Below are positions 18,476-27,413 of a stretch of 64,000 nt of DNA, piece by piece. The stretch comes from Flavobacterium sp. NRK F7 (GTDB lineage Bacteria; Bacteroidota; Bacteroidia; Flavobacteriales; Flavobacteriaceae). A program made the position numbers and the translations under genes. Under the pieces are notes generated by a model. The model saw nothing but the letters and a program-made list of their open reading frames with translations, did not search any database and was not told the DNA's origin. The stretch lies in NCBI RefSeq assembly GCF_024054195.1, contig NZ_JAMXLB010000001.1, positions 2,529,351 through 2,593,350 of the forward strand. The letters are read 5' to 3'. The stretch's first letter is position 1. Each line of letters opens with the position of its first letter.

Positions 18476-19864
18476 TTATTGTTTTTTTGCAATTTGAGCC
18501 ATAAGCTCCGCTTCAGCAACTAATTTTCCATTAGCATATGCATTCGCTTGCATGTGGCAAATACCCCTTCTAATGGGAGCAATTAAATCGCACTTAAATA
18601 CTAATGTATCTCCTGGTAATACTTTTTGCTTAAACTTAACATTATCTATTTTCATAAAATACGTTAAATAATTTTCAGGATCCGGTACTGTACTTAATAC
18701 TAAAATCCCTCCCGTTTGAGCCATCGCTTCTACAATTAAAACTCCTGGCATTACAGGCGCATCTGGAAAATGTCCTACAAAGAAAGGCTCATTCATAGTT
18801 ACATTTTTCAATCCAACTACATGAGAATCTGTTAATTCCAAAATTTTATCAATTAAAAGAAAAGGAGGCCTATGAGGCAACATTTTCATAATCTGATGAA
18901 TATCCATCAACGGTTCTTTATGCAAATCATAAACAGGAACCTGATTTCTTTCTTCTATTTTGATAATTTTGGATAGTTTTTTTGCGAATTGTGTATTGAC
19001 AAAATGACCTGGTTTAGTTGCAATAATTTTACCTTGAATTCTTTTTCCAATTAAGGCCAAATCTCCTACAATATCGAGTAATTTATGTCTTGCAGCTTCA
19101 TTTGGATAATGCAACGTTAAGTTGTCTAAAATTCCATTTGGATTAACCGAAATGGATTCTTTATTAAACGCTTTTTTCAAATTCTCCATAGTCTCTGAAG
19201 AAATTTCTTTATCTACATAAACAATCGCATTATTTAAATCACCACCTTTAATTAAACCATTATTCAATAAAGATTCTAGTTCGTGTAAAAAGCTAAAAGT
19301 TCTACAGTCTGCAATTTCAGATTTAAAATCATCAATACTTTTTAATGTTGCATTTTGGGTACCTAAAACTTTAGTTCCAAAATCAACCATTGTAGTAATC
19401 GTATAGGTATCACTAGGTATAACTGTAATTTCACTTCCAGAAGCTTCGTCTAAATAGGAAATCACTTCTTTTACTACATATACTTTTCTTTCAGCTTCCT
19501 GTTCAACAACACCTGCCTTTTCAATAGCTTCTACAAAATATTTTGATGAACCATCCATAATGGGAAGTTCAGAAGCATTTAATTCGATAATAACATTATC
19601 TAGATCACAACCCACAAGTGCTGCCAACACATGTTCTGGAGTTTGAATCATAACACCTCTTTTCTCAAGGTTTGTTCCTCTTTGTGTATTTACCACATAG
19701 TTTGCATCTGCTTCGATTATAGGCTGACCTTCTAAATCAACACGTATAAAAGTGAAGCCATTATTTACAGGGGCTGGCTTAAAAGTCATTTCAACTAATT
19801 GCCCAGTGTGTAACCCTACTCCTTTTAATGAAACATCGTTCGCAATGGTCTTTTGTTTAACCAT
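18476..19864 (-). CDS. lpxC: Bifunctional LpxC-FabZ
   Basis: Fusion of UDP-3-O-acyl-GlcNAc deacetylase (LpxC, residues about 1-305) and 3-hydroxyacyl-ACP dehydratase (FabZ, about 318-462). LpxC is the committed Zn2+-dependent step of lipid A synthesis; zinc ligands are visible in TPEHVLAAL and in RHKLLDIVGDL. The FabZ half has LLPHRPPFLLIDKI with its catalytic His in HFPDAPVMPGVL and the Glu in IVEAMAQTGG. This fusion is characteristic of Bacteroidota and supports the taxonomic placement. It is 12 bp from lpxD and 22 bp from lpxA. Confidence 0.97.
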   Translation of the reverse strand: MVKQKTIANDVSLKGVGLHTGQLVEMTFKPAPVNNGFTFIRVDLEGQPIIEADANYVVNTQRGTNLEKRGVMIQTPEHVLAALVGCDLDNVIIELNASELPIMDGSSKYFVEAIEKAGVVEQEAERKVYVVKEVISYLDEASGSEITVIPSDTYTITTMVDFGTKVLGTQNATLKSIDDFKSEIADCRTFSFLHELESLLNNGLIKGGDLNNAIVYVDKEISSETMENLKKAFNKESISVNPNGILDNLTLHYPNEAARHKLLDIVGDLALIGKRIQGKIIATKPGHFVNTQFAKKLSKIIKIEERNQVPVYDLHKEPLMDIHQIMKMLPHRPPFLLIDKILELTDSHVVGLKNVTMNEPFFVGHFPDAPVMPGVLIVEAMAQTGGILVLSTVPDPENYLTYFMKIDNVKFKQKVLPGDTLVFKCDLIAPIRRGICHMQANAYANGKLVAEAELMAQIAKKQ

Positions 19865-19876
19865 GATTTTTTAAAA

Positions 19877-20893
19877 TTAATTGTTTTTCTTTATTTTGTC
19901 TATGTCTGCTACAATCTTTGGAAGATTTTTAAAATGTACATAGGATTTTGTAAAATCAGAATAATTAAAAGCTGGAGTACCTTGAACCACTTCACCATCT
20001 TGTAAGCTTTTTCCAATTCCTGATTGCGCTTGAACTTTAACATTATCTCCTATAGTAATATGGCCAACAATACCAACTTGTCCGCCAATCATACAATTTT
20101 TTCCAATTTTAGTTGATCCAGCAACACCAGTTTGTGAAGCAATTACAGTATTTTCACCAATTTCTACATTATGAGCAATTTGTATTTGATTGTCCAACTT
20201 AACTCCTTTTCGTATAATAGTAGACCCTAATGTTGCTCTATCAATCGTAGTACAAGCTCCTATTTCAACATTATCTTCGATAATTACATTTCCTATCTGA
20301 GGTACTTTTTGGTAGGTGCCATCTTCTTGTGGTGCAAAACCAAAACCATCCGAACCAATAATGGTTCCAGAATGAATGGTACAATTATTTCCTATAGTTG
20401 TTTCTGAATAAATACGTACACCTGCAAAAAACACACAATGATCACCAATTGTAACATTGTCTCCAATAAAACTATTCGGATAAATCTTAACGTTTTTACC
20501 AATTGTTACATTTTTACCAATATAACAAAAGCTTCCTAAATACAATCCTTCTCCATACACCACTTCATCGGAAATAAAAGAAGGCTGTTCGATACCCGAT
20601 TTCATTAATTTAACTTGATTGTAATATTCTAAAAGTTTCGAAAAAGATTTATAAGCATCTTCAACCTTGATTAAGGTAGTGGTTAAAGCTTGTTCTGGTA
20701 TAAAACTTTTATTAACAATAGTTATCGTTGCTTTTGTAGTATATATGTGACTTATATATTTTGGATTGGCAAGGAAAGTTAAAGAACCTTCAATACCTTC
20801 TTCAATTTTGGCAAGCTTTGAAACTTCTGCATTAGGATTTCCTACTACTTCACCTTCTAAAATACCCGCTATTTGTTCCGCTGTAAATTTCAT
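19877..20893 (-). CDS. lpxD: UDP-3-O-(3-hydroxyacyl)glucosamine N-acyltransferase
   Basis: Third enzyme of lipid A synthesis, which adds the amide-linked hydroxyacyl chain. The 338 residues match canonical LpxD: a uridine-binding N-terminal domain ([19 protein letters not shown]), a hexapeptide beta-helix from about residue 105 to 300 with the catalytic His in [12 protein letters not shown], and a C-terminal helix ([17 protein letters not shown]). It is the first gene of the lpxD, lpxC-fabZ, lpxA, efp and lpxD-like series. A possible promoter box is at 20972-20979. Confidence 0.96.
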   Translation of the reverse strand: MKFTAEQIAGILEGEVVGNPNAEVSKLAKIEEGIEGSLTFLANPKYISHIYTTKATITIVNKSFIPEQALTTTLIKVEDAYKSFSKLLEYYNQVKLMKSGIEQPSFISDEVVYGEGLYLGSFCYIGKNVTIGKNVKIYPNSFIGDNVTIGDHCVFFAGVRIYSETTIGNNCTIHSGTIIGSDGFGFAPQEDGTYQKVPQIGNVIIEDNVEIGACTTIDRATLGSTIIRKGVKLDNQIQIAHNVEIGENTVIASQTGVAGSTKIGKNCMIGGQVGIVGHITIGDNVKVQAQSGIGKSLQDGEVVQGTPAFNYSDFTKSYVHFKNLPKIVADIDKIKKNN

Positions 20894-20971
20894 TCAGTTA
20901 TTTTAAATTATCCAAAACGTAAAAGAAATTGTTTTTCTTTTAGGTCTTTTTTTGACTCCATAACATCTTGA

Positions 20972-20979
20972 CAAAAATA
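20972..20979 (-). promoter_or_regulatory. TAnnTTTG -7 box for the lpx operon
   Basis: The minus strand reads TATTTTTG about 80 bp before the lpxD ATG and just beyond the end of the HD gene. No TTG partner is seen at the ideal distance. Confidence 0.4.
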
Positions 20980-20997
20980 TAAAATTAAATTAAATAC

Positions 20998-22233
20998 TTA
21001 TGCTTCTAATGTTACTTTTGGAAAACATATAAAATATTTAGTTACGGGTTTAGACAAAGCCTTTAAATTTAATTGATCTGAAGCTTGCACAACATCTTCT
21101 ATTGTTTTGTCCTTTTTAAGAATTCTAATTGGCTCACTTTCTTTACTGTAGGCTTGGTTTTTAATTTTTCCTTTGAATACAAAATAGTCAATGTCTTTTT
21201 CAGATACCTCATGTAATTTCATAAATGCTTCTTTATAGGGATTTAAAATATCTTTATGAGGTTTTTCTTCTAGCATTCTAATCTTTAGTAAATCACGATT
21301 AATAATCATTTTACACAGACTAGAAAGTACAAAATCATCATTAAATTGCCACGTTTTAATTGCACTTAATACATCATAATCATCTAAATAGGAAAACATA
21401 TCCAAAATTTCTTTAGTAAAATGAGTTAATTCAACCTTATGCTGCAAAAAGAATTGCAAAGGTTTACTGCATTCTAATAAAATTCCTCCATGGGTTAATT
21501 CTTTGGCTCTTTTTAAAATTTTGGTTAAAATTAATTCAGCAACAACCGAAGTTTTATGTAGATAGGCTTGCCAATACATTAATCTTCGCGCGACTAAAAA
21601 CTTTTCAACGGAATAAATTCCTTTTTCTTCTATGACTAAATAATCATCTTGAACGTTCATCATTTGAATCAAACGCTCACTGTTGATATTTCCTTCAGCA
21701 ACTCCACTGTAAAAACTATCTCTACGCAAATAATCCATTCGATCCATATCTAATTGACTCGAAATAAGTTGCAACATAAATTTTCGGTGATACTCCCCTT
21801 TAAAAATCTGAATCGCTAAAGACAATTTACCTTTAAAATCTTTATTTAATTGCTCCATAAATAACAATGACAACTGCTCGTGATGCACATCTTCTACAAT
21901 ACTGTGCTCCATGGCATGACTAAAAGGTCCATGTCCAATATCATGCAATAAAATTGCAATGTACAAAGCATTCTCTTCTTCTTCGGAAATAGCAACTCCT
22001 TTGAATGTTAAAGTTTGTACAGCCTTTTGCATAATGTGCAAACAACCTAACGCATGATGGAAACGAGTATGATGGGCTCCAGGATAGACTAAATAAGTCA
22101 TTCCCATTTGAGAAATCCTTCTTAATCTTTGAAAATAAGGATGTTGAATTAAATCGTAAATTAAAGAATTAGGTATTGTAATAAATCCGTAGATGGGATC
22201 ATTAAATATTTTAAGCTTATTAGTAGCGTTCAC
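20998..22233 (-). CDS. HD-domain phosphohydrolase (dGTPase/SAMHD1-like)
   Basis: A 411-residue protein of the HD superfamily related to SAMHD1 and bacterial dNTP triphosphohydrolases. The metal-binding motif appears as RFHHALG and LLHDIGHGPFSHAMEH at about residues 60-105, then LDMDRMDYLRRDSFYSG. I prefer a GTG start at 22231-22233, which gives the N-terminus NATNKLKIFNDPIYGF typical of the family. A TTG three codons upstream (22242) is possible, but it would lie almost on the start site predicted from the TATCTTTG box at 22252-22259. Probable role is dNTP or nucleotide hydrolysis. Confidence 0.88.
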   Translation of the reverse strand: MNATNKLKIFNDPIYGFITIPNSLIYDLIQHPYFQRLRRISQMGMTYLVYPGAHHTRFHHALGCLHIMQKAVQTLTFKGVAISEEEENALYIAILLHDIGHGPFSHAMEHSIVEDVHHEQLSLLFMEQLNKDFKGKLSLAIQIFKGEYHRKFMLQLISSQLDMDRMDYLRRDSFYSGVAEGNINSERLIQMMNVQDDYLVIEEKGIYSVEKFLVARRLMYWQAYLHKTSVVAELILTKILKRAKELTHGGILLECSKPLQFFLQHKVELTHFTKEILDMFSYLDDYDVLSAIKTWQFNDDFVLSSLCKMIINRDLLKIRMLEEKPHKDILNPYKEAFMKLHEVSEKDIDYFVFKGKIKNQAYSKESEPIRILKKDKTIEDVVQASDQLNLKALSKPVTKYFICFPKVTLEA

Positions 22234-22251
22234 GTAGTACAAATTTTATAA

Positions 22252-22259
22252 CAAAGATA
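22252..22259 (-). promoter_or_regulatory. TAnnTTTG -7 box for the HD gene
   Basis: The minus strand reads TATCTTTG, 18 bp before the GTG start at 22233. Its position argues for the GTG over the TTG start. Confidence 0.5.
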
Positions 22260-22408
22260 CAGTTTTATAAAAAACTATATAACCCACTTAGAGACATTAT
22301 TCCATTTTGTAATACAATACTTTTAGTAGCTCAATTTTAACGCTTGTTTATTTTATGGCGGCAATAAAAGCTTTATTTTTGTAACTGTATTACAATCAAT
22401 ATTTTAAA

Positions 22409-23110
22409 ATGAAAACTACTTTCTCTTTAAAAATAGAATTAGACTCCATTCAAGAAAGCATTACTTTGAATTCTAATGATTTTAAATTTCAAACGATTAG
22501 AATTGAAAAATCGACAAGTATAAAAGAACGTTTGAACAAATCGAATGGAAGTATTCAAAATACATTTGATTTTAACCAATTGGAATCAGACCGAATTTAT
22601 TCCTTATCAGCTATTAAAAAAATTTGTTTGGCCAATAGACTTCGTTTTTTAGACACCCGATTTTATAAAAATGAGTATCCAGAAGCTGTTATTCAAAGTA
22701 TTAAAGAATTTGAAGAACTACATCAAACAGAACTGCATCATTTTAAAATTGTAGCACCAAAAAGCAATTTTAAACTACATAATTATGATGATCCACTACT
22801 ATTTATGAGTTTAGGAAACGACTATTATTATCTTTTAGATTATTGGGGAAATGATTTACATTGGACCCGAAAAATAAAAGCTTTACCACTAAAAAACCTA
22901 TTCAATTTAACTCTTTTTACAGTAGTTATAAGTATACTTCTCACCTATTTCATACAGCTTTTTAAAACCGAATCTTTAGCAACTAGCTACCAAATAATCG
23001 TTTTTCTGTTCACTTGGAAATCGGTTATTGCAATTGTTTTTTATAGTATCATAAAAACAGGAAATAATGTGAGTGAATACAATTGGAACAGTGAATTTTA
23101 TAACAAGTAG
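22409..23110 (+). CDS. Unknown protein with C-terminal membrane hairpin
   Basis: I do not recognise this 233-residue protein. There is no signal peptide. The N-terminal 165 residues look soluble and cytoplasmic, with a long charged helical part (QSIKEFEELHQTELHHFKI) and a aromatic loop NDYYYLLDYWGNDLHWTRK. Two transmembrane helices follow at about 170-188 and 198-217. A TATTTTTG box lies at 22374-22381, 28 bp upstream. It stands 87 bp before porX on the same strand, so a link to type IX secretion signalling is possible but unproven. Confidence 0.72.
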   Translation: MKTTFSLKIELDSIQESITLNSNDFKFQTIRIEKSTSIKERLNKSNGSIQNTFDFNQLESDRIYSLSAIKKICLANRLRFLDTRFYKNEYPEAVIQSIKEFEELHQTELHHFKIVAPKSNFKLHNYDDPLLFMSLGNDYYYLLDYWGNDLHWTRKIKALPLKNLFNLTLFTVVISILLTYFIQLFKTESLATSYQIIVFLFTWKSVIAIVFYSIIKTGNNVSEYNWNSEFYNK

Positions 23111-23197
23111 TTAAATTTTCCTAAAAGTGTTATTTTTATACAATTTTTAATACAATACTCGTTTATTAAGTATTAAATTGCATAAAATTTCAAATAA

Positions 23198-24751
23198 ATG
23201 AACAAAATAAAAATACTATGGGTCGATGATGAAATTGATCTTTTAAAGCCACATATCCTTTTTTTAGAGAAGAAAAACTACGAAGTAACCACTTGTAACA
23301 ACGGTCAAGATGCTATAGATACTTTTGAAGAGAATAATTTTGATATTGTTTTCTTAGATGAAAATATGCCAGGATTGAGTGGATTAGAAACGTTATCTGA
23401 AATTAAAGAAAAAAAATCTTCGGTTCCTGTAATTATGATTACAAAAAGTGAAGAAGAATATATCATGGAAGAAGCTATTGGTTCCAAAATAGCTGATTAT
23501 TTAATTAAACCCGTTAACCCCAATCAAATTCTACTTAGCTTAAAAAAGAATTTAGACCATTCTCGTTTGGTTTCTGAAAAAACGACTTTAGATTACCAAA
23601 AAGAATTTCGAAAAATAGCTATGGATATGGCTATGGTACGTTCTTTTGAAGATTGGGTTGAGTTATACAAACGACTCATTTATTGGGAAATGGAACTCGA
23701 AAACATATCGGATCAAGGTATGGTTGAAATTTTGGAAAGCCAAAAAACAGAAGCTAATGTTCAATTTGGGAAATTTATTGAACGTACCTATGAAGACTGG
23801 TTTGATGAGAATGAAGATAAACCAATTCTCTCTCATAAGTTATTTGGAGAACTTGTAGCGCCTGAAATTAGAAAAAAAGACAAACCCATTCTTTTTATTG
23901 TAATTGACAACTTACGTTATGATCAATGGAAAGCTTTTGAAAGCATAGTTAATAATCATTACAAGTTAGAAAAAGAAGTAAGTTATTTTTCCATTTTACC
24001 CACAGCTACACAATATGCAAGAAATGCTATTTTCTCAGGATTGACTCCTTTGGAAATGGAAAAAAAATTCCCAGAATATTGGAAAAATGATGTTGATGAT
24101 GGTGGTAAAAACTTATATGAAGGAGAATTTCTTACCGAACAATTAAAACGATTAGGTCTTAATATCAAACAAGAATATTATAAGATTACTAATTTTAAAG
24201 ATGGTAAAAAACTAGCGGAAAATTTCAAAGGCTTAAAAGGAAATGATTTAACTACTATCGTATATAATTTTGTGGATATGCTTTCTCATGCTAAAACAGA
24301 AATGGAAGTGGTGAAAGAGTTAGCTTCCGATGATAAAGCGTATCGATCACTAACAGTTAGTTGGTTTAAAAACTCTCCTCTATTAGACATGATACAACAA
24401 GCTCAAAAACAAGGTTTTAGACTAATAATCACTACTGATCATGGTACTATAAATTGCAAAAATCCTTCAAAAGTCATTGGAGATAAAAATACCAGCTTAA
24501 ATTTACGCTATAAAACAGGAAGAAGTTTAACTTATGAAGATAAAGATGTGTATGCCGTAAAAGACCCAAAAAAAATTGGACTTCCAGCCTTAAATATGAG
24601 CAGTTCTTTCATTTTTGCAAAAAACGATTTGTTTTTAGCCTATGTTAACAACTTCAATCACTATGTTAGTTATTATAGAAATACCTATCAACATGGAGGT
24701 ATTTCATTGGAAGAAATGATTATTCCGTTTTTAGTATTGGAGCCAAAATAA
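23198..24751 (+). CDS. porX: PorX: response regulator with PglZ domain (type IX secretion)
   Basis: PorX controls expression and assembly of the type IX secretion system in Bacteroidota, in concert with the sensor PorY and the sigma factor SigP. The 517-residue protein has a receiver domain (about 1-120; WVDDE and phosphoacceptor Asp54 in FLDENMPGLSG, switch Lys in LIKPVNP), a helical linker, and a PglZ alkaline-phosphatase-like domain (about 220-510) with IVIDNLRYDQ, FVDMLSHA and TTDHGTI as metal-site motifs. There is no DNA-binding domain. It ends in a strong terminator at 24760-24788. Confidence 0.95.
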   Translation: MNKIKILWVDDEIDLLKPHILFLEKKNYEVTTCNNGQDAIDTFEENNFDIVFLDENMPGLSGLETLSEIKEKKSSVPVIMITKSEEEYIMEEAIGSKIADYLIKPVNPNQILLSLKKNLDHSRLVSEKTTLDYQKEFRKIAMDMAMVRSFEDWVELYKRLIYWEMELENISDQGMVEILESQKTEANVQFGKFIERTYEDWFDENEDKPILSHKLFGELVAPEIRKKDKPILFIVIDNLRYDQWKAFESIVNNHYKLEKEVSYFSILPTATQYARNAIFSGLTPLEMEKKFPEYWKNDVDDGGKNLYEGEFLTEQLKRLGLNIKQEYYKITNFKDGKKLAENFKGLKGNDLTTIVYNFVDMLSHAKTEMEVVKELASDDKAYRSLTVSWFKNSPLLDMIQQAQKQGFRLIITTDHGTINCKNPSKVIGDKNTSLNLRYKTGRSLTYEDKDVYAVKDPKKIGLPALNMSSSFIFAKNDLFLAYVNNFNHYVSYYRNTYQHGGISLEEMIIPFLVLEPK

Positions 24752-24759
24752 AAACCTTT

Positions 24760-24788
24760 CCAAAGAGACTTACAGTAAGTCTCTTTGG
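24760..24788 (+). terminator. Perfect 13-bp hairpin after porX
   Basis: CCAAAGAGACTTA and TAAGTCTCTTTGG pair perfectly around a CAG loop, 8 bp after the porX stop. There is only a weak T-run, so it may also stabilise the transcript 3' end. Confidence 0.75.
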
Positions 24789-24816
24789 AATAATTATAAA
24801 ATATAAACCTTTTTAT

Positions 24817-25230
24817 ATGATCATAAACTTTACTCTAGATGAAATTCAAGAGGTTGTCAAACAAATTCTTGCTACACCAAGACTTAAAAAAGTAATTACT
24901 TTTCATGCTACTATGGGGGTTGGAAAAACAACGCTTATTAAAGAATTAGTAAAACAATTAGGCGTAAATGACACTTCAAGTAGTCCCACTTTTTCACTAG
25001 TTAATGAGTATCAAACTAAAGAAGGAGAAACTATTTATCATTTCGATTTATACCGTCTAAATAGCGAAGAAGAAGCTTATGACATGGGTATTGATGAATA
25101 TTTTTATTCAGGGAATTGGTGTTTCATCGAATGGCCAGAAAAAACACCCAATCTTATTCCAATTGACCATGCTAGCATTCATATGAAAACCGCTAAAAAT
25201 GGAGCTCGAGAATTAATTTTAAACAATTGA
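24817..25230 (+). CDS. tsaE: tRNA threonylcarbamoyladenosine synthesis ATPase TsaE
   Basis: ATPase that works with TsaB and TsaD to make the t6A37 modification of ANN-decoding tRNAs. The 137 residues have the family length, the Walker A motif GVGKTTLIKEL at about 34-44, the SSPTFSLVNEY signature and the FDLYRL and FIEWPEK motifs. It stands between porX and ald. The other Tsa genes are not in the window. Confidence 0.95.
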   Translation: MIINFTLDEIQEVVKQILATPRLKKVITFHATMGVGKTTLIKELVKQLGVNDTSSSPTFSLVNEYQTKEGETIYHFDLYRLNSEEEAYDMGIDEYFYSGNWCFIEWPEKTPNLIPIDHASIHMKTAKNGARELILNN

Positions 25231-25336
25231 TAATTTCTGAAAATTTGTGCCATTGTTTTTTATACAATCTTTTTTCATATTCTTTTTTTAAATTTTAAAA
25301 TTATTCCTAAATTGGCTCAACTTTACAAAAAACAAC

Positions 25337-26533
25337 ATGTCAACTTTTAGTCCGTTTTCAAAAATGCAATTGCTTCCTCAAGAAGAGAAATTGGAAATTA
25401 CTAAGCACAAAAGCGAATTATTTATAGGTATTCCCAAAGAAACCTCTTATCAAGAAAGACGTATTTGCTTAACACCAGATGCTGTGAGCTCGTTAACTTC
25501 TCATGGACATCGCGTCATGATTGAAGCAGGTGCTGGAGAAAGTTCAAGTTATTCCGATAAAGAATATTCAGATGCAGGTGCTGAAGTAACGAATGACCCA
25601 AAAAAAGTATTTAGTTGCCCAATTATACTAAAAGTGGAACCGGCCACTTTACCTGAAATAGAAATGATGAACCCACAAACCATCATTATTTCAGCCATAC
25701 AATTAAAAACCCAACGCAAAACGTATTTTGAAGCTTTGGCTACTAAAAGAATCACAGCTTTAGCTTTTGAATTTATAAAAGATGAAGACGGTTCGTATCC
25801 AGCAGTAAAATCTTTGTCAGAAATAGCAGGAATTGCTTCGATACATATTGCTGCCGAATTAATGATCAACCAAAATATTGGAAAGGGCTTACTTTTTGGT
25901 AACATTACAGGTGTTCCACCTACAGAAGTAGTGATTTTAGGTGCTGGAACTGTAGCAGAATATGCGGCAAGAACCGCTTTAGGACTTGGAGCTAGTGTAA
26001 AAGTGTTTGATAATTCTATTACTAAATTAAGACGTTTACAAAATACCTTAAATCAAAGAATTTTTACTTCAACTATACAAGAGAAATCGGTACTCAAAGC
26101 CTTACGCAGATGTGATGTTGCTATTGGTGCCATGCGCGGAAAAAACCGAACTCCTATTGTAGTAACAGAAACTATGGTAGAACATATGAAAAAAGGAGCC
26201 GTAATTGTAGATGTCAGTATCGATACAGGAGGCTGCTTTGAAACCTCAGAAGTGACGACTCACGAAAGACCTACTTTTATAAAAAACAATGTTATTCACT
26301 ATTGCGTTCCCAATATACCTTCTCGATATTCTAAAACAGCTTCGCTTTCTATAAGCAATATTATCACTCCTTTCCTACTTCAAATTGCTGATGATGGTGG
26401 TATTGAAAGTGCCATTCGCTGTAATAGAGGCTTAAAAAACGGTATTTACTTTTATCATGGTTTACTAACAAACAAATCCATTGCAGATTGGTTCAATTTA
26501 GAACATCGCGATATTAATCTAATTGTTTTTTAG
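25337..26533 (+). CDS. ald: Alanine dehydrogenase
   Basis: NAD-dependent enzyme that interconverts alanine and pyruvate plus ammonia. The 398-residue protein has the two-domain AlaDH/PNT fold: the substrate domain contains GIPKETSYQERRICLTPDAV (about 33-52), and the NAD domain begins with VILGAGTVAEYAARTALGLGA near residue 200. Members in Flavobacteria have this N-terminal extension of about 30 residues. Its stop codon is immediately followed by a palindromic repeat-like element at 26534-26621. Confidence 0.93.
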   Translation: MSTFSPFSKMQLLPQEEKLEITKHKSELFIGIPKETSYQERRICLTPDAVSSLTSHGHRVMIEAGAGESSSYSDKEYSDAGAEVTNDPKKVFSCPIILKVEPATLPEIEMMNPQTIIISAIQLKTQRKTYFEALATKRITALAFEFIKDEDGSYPAVKSLSEIAGIASIHIAAELMINQNIGKGLLFGNITGVPPTEVVILGAGTVAEYAARTALGLGASVKVFDNSITKLRRLQNTLNQRIFTSTIQEKSVLKALRRCDVAIGAMRGKNRTPIVVTETMVEHMKKGAVIVDVSIDTGGCFETSEVTTHERPTFIKNNVIHYCVPNIPSRYSKTASLSISNIITPFLLQIADDGGIESAIRCNRGLKNGIYFYHGLLTNKSIADWFNLEHRDINLIVF

Positions 26534-26621
26534 GGCATTCCCTTCGGTCGCGCTATTCGTTATATCTTTTATTTTCTCTAAGGATAAAATAAAAGGATGT
26601 CACTCCTATCGCTAATGCTAA
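26534..26621. repeat. Palindromic intergenic element after ald
   Basis: The segment begins with GGCATTCCCTTCGGTCGCGC directly after the ald stop and ends with CGCTAATGC. Outer arms GCATT/AATGC and inner arms TCTTTTATTTT/AAAATAAAAGGA (one G-U) fold into a long imperfect hairpin. From memory, similar elements recur between genes in Flavobacterium genomes. I see only this one copy in the window, so its repetitive nature is not shown here. Confidence 0.5.
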
Positions 26622-26630
26622 CCAAAATAG

Positions 26631-26638
26631 TATATTTG
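26631..26638 (+). promoter_or_regulatory. TAnnTTTG -7 box for the DUF4258 gene
   Basis: TATATTTG lies 17 bp before the ATG at 26656, just downstream of the palindromic element. No TTG partner at the ideal distance. Confidence 0.45.
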
Positions 26639-26655
26639 CAAAAAAAATAAATTAT

Positions 26656-27042
26656 ATGAAGCTTAAATACAGATTAGCTTATTACTTATTTGGATTATTA
26701 TTAGGTCTTTTTTTTGTAATCAAATTCTTAGGTGCAAAAGCTGAAGCCAAAGGTGTTGAATTTTGCTATTTACCCAATTGTAGAGTATTAAAAGAATTAA
26801 GAAACAAACCACTCGATTTTTCACCTGAAACAAAATCAATTTTAGCAGAAGATTGGATTACTTTAGAAGATATAAAAGCCACTTTAAAATATGGAGATGT
26901 AGATTTTTCTAAAAGCAATCTACCCTACAATAATGGAAAAATTTATATTATAGAAGGCAAAACTACTCAAAATGAAGAAATTAACATTACTATGATTAAT
27001 TACCCCTCAAAAGTGGTTTTGGAAAAGATTGAAAAAAAATAA
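26656..27042 (+). CDS. DUF4258 domain-containing protein
   Basis: A 128-residue protein with one N-terminal transmembrane helix (about 7-25) and a small soluble domain exposed to the periplasm. The domain resembles DUF4258: a helix-strand start (DWITLEDIKATLKYGDVDF) and a final strand pair (KIYIIEGKTTQNEEINITMINYPS is the core, of which YIIEG and ITMINY are typical). The two cysteines in FCYLPNCRVL could form a disulfide. The role is unknown. The tRNA-Val gene follows. Confidence 0.8.
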   Translation: MKLKYRLAYYLFGLLLGLFFVIKFLGAKAEAKGVEFCYLPNCRVLKELRNKPLDFSPETKSILAEDWITLEDIKATLKYGDVDFSKSNLPYNNGKIYIIEGKTTQNEEINITMINYPSKVVLEKIEKK

Positions 27043-27060
27043 TTTTTTTATTAAAAACAC

Positions 27061-27090
27061 TTGCAGATATAAATAAACCTTGTATATTTG
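27061..27090 (+). promoter_or_regulatory. Consensus flavobacterial promoter for tRNA-Val
   Basis: TTG (27061-27063), a 19-bp spacer and TATATTTG (27083-27090) match the flavobacterial housekeeping promoter. It drives a leader of roughly 75 nt before the tRNA. Confidence 0.85.
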
Positions 27091-27171
27091 CACTCGCAAA
27101 CAAGTTCAGCGAACACCTTTATTAAATAAAGTAACGTGAGTTAACATAGGAATATTGATTGCAATTTATTG

Positions 27172-27246
27172 GGGCGATTAGCTCAGCTGGTTCAGAGCAC
27201 CTCGTTTACACCGAGGGGGTCGGGGGTTCGAACCCCTCATCGCCCA
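27172..27246 (+). tRNA. tRNA-Val (anticodon TAC)
   Basis: A 75-nt cloverleaf. The acceptor stem pairs GGGCGAT (27172-27178) with ATCGCCC (27239-27245), followed by discriminator A. The anticodon stem CCTCG/CGAGG encloses the loop TTTACAC, with anticodon TAC at 27207-27209. The T arm has GGGG-TTCGAAC-CCCC-type pairing. CCA is not encoded. Confidence 0.97.
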
Positions 27247-27254
27247 CAAATTTT

Positions 27255-27278
27255 AAATCCTACAGAAATGTAGGATTT
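27255..27278 (+). terminator. Terminator after tRNA-Val
   Basis: AAATCCTACA and TGTAGGATTT form a 10-bp stem with a GAAA loop, followed by a T-run. Confidence 0.9.
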
Positions 27279-27413
27279 TTTTGTTTATGGAAACTTGTTT
27301 TTTTGGCTCGTTTAATTTTAACATAAAAGTTAAATTTTCACTTACAAAACGGCACATATTTTGATTGTGATATTTTATGAAAAATTCATAAAACAATTAA
27401 ATATTTTAAAAAC

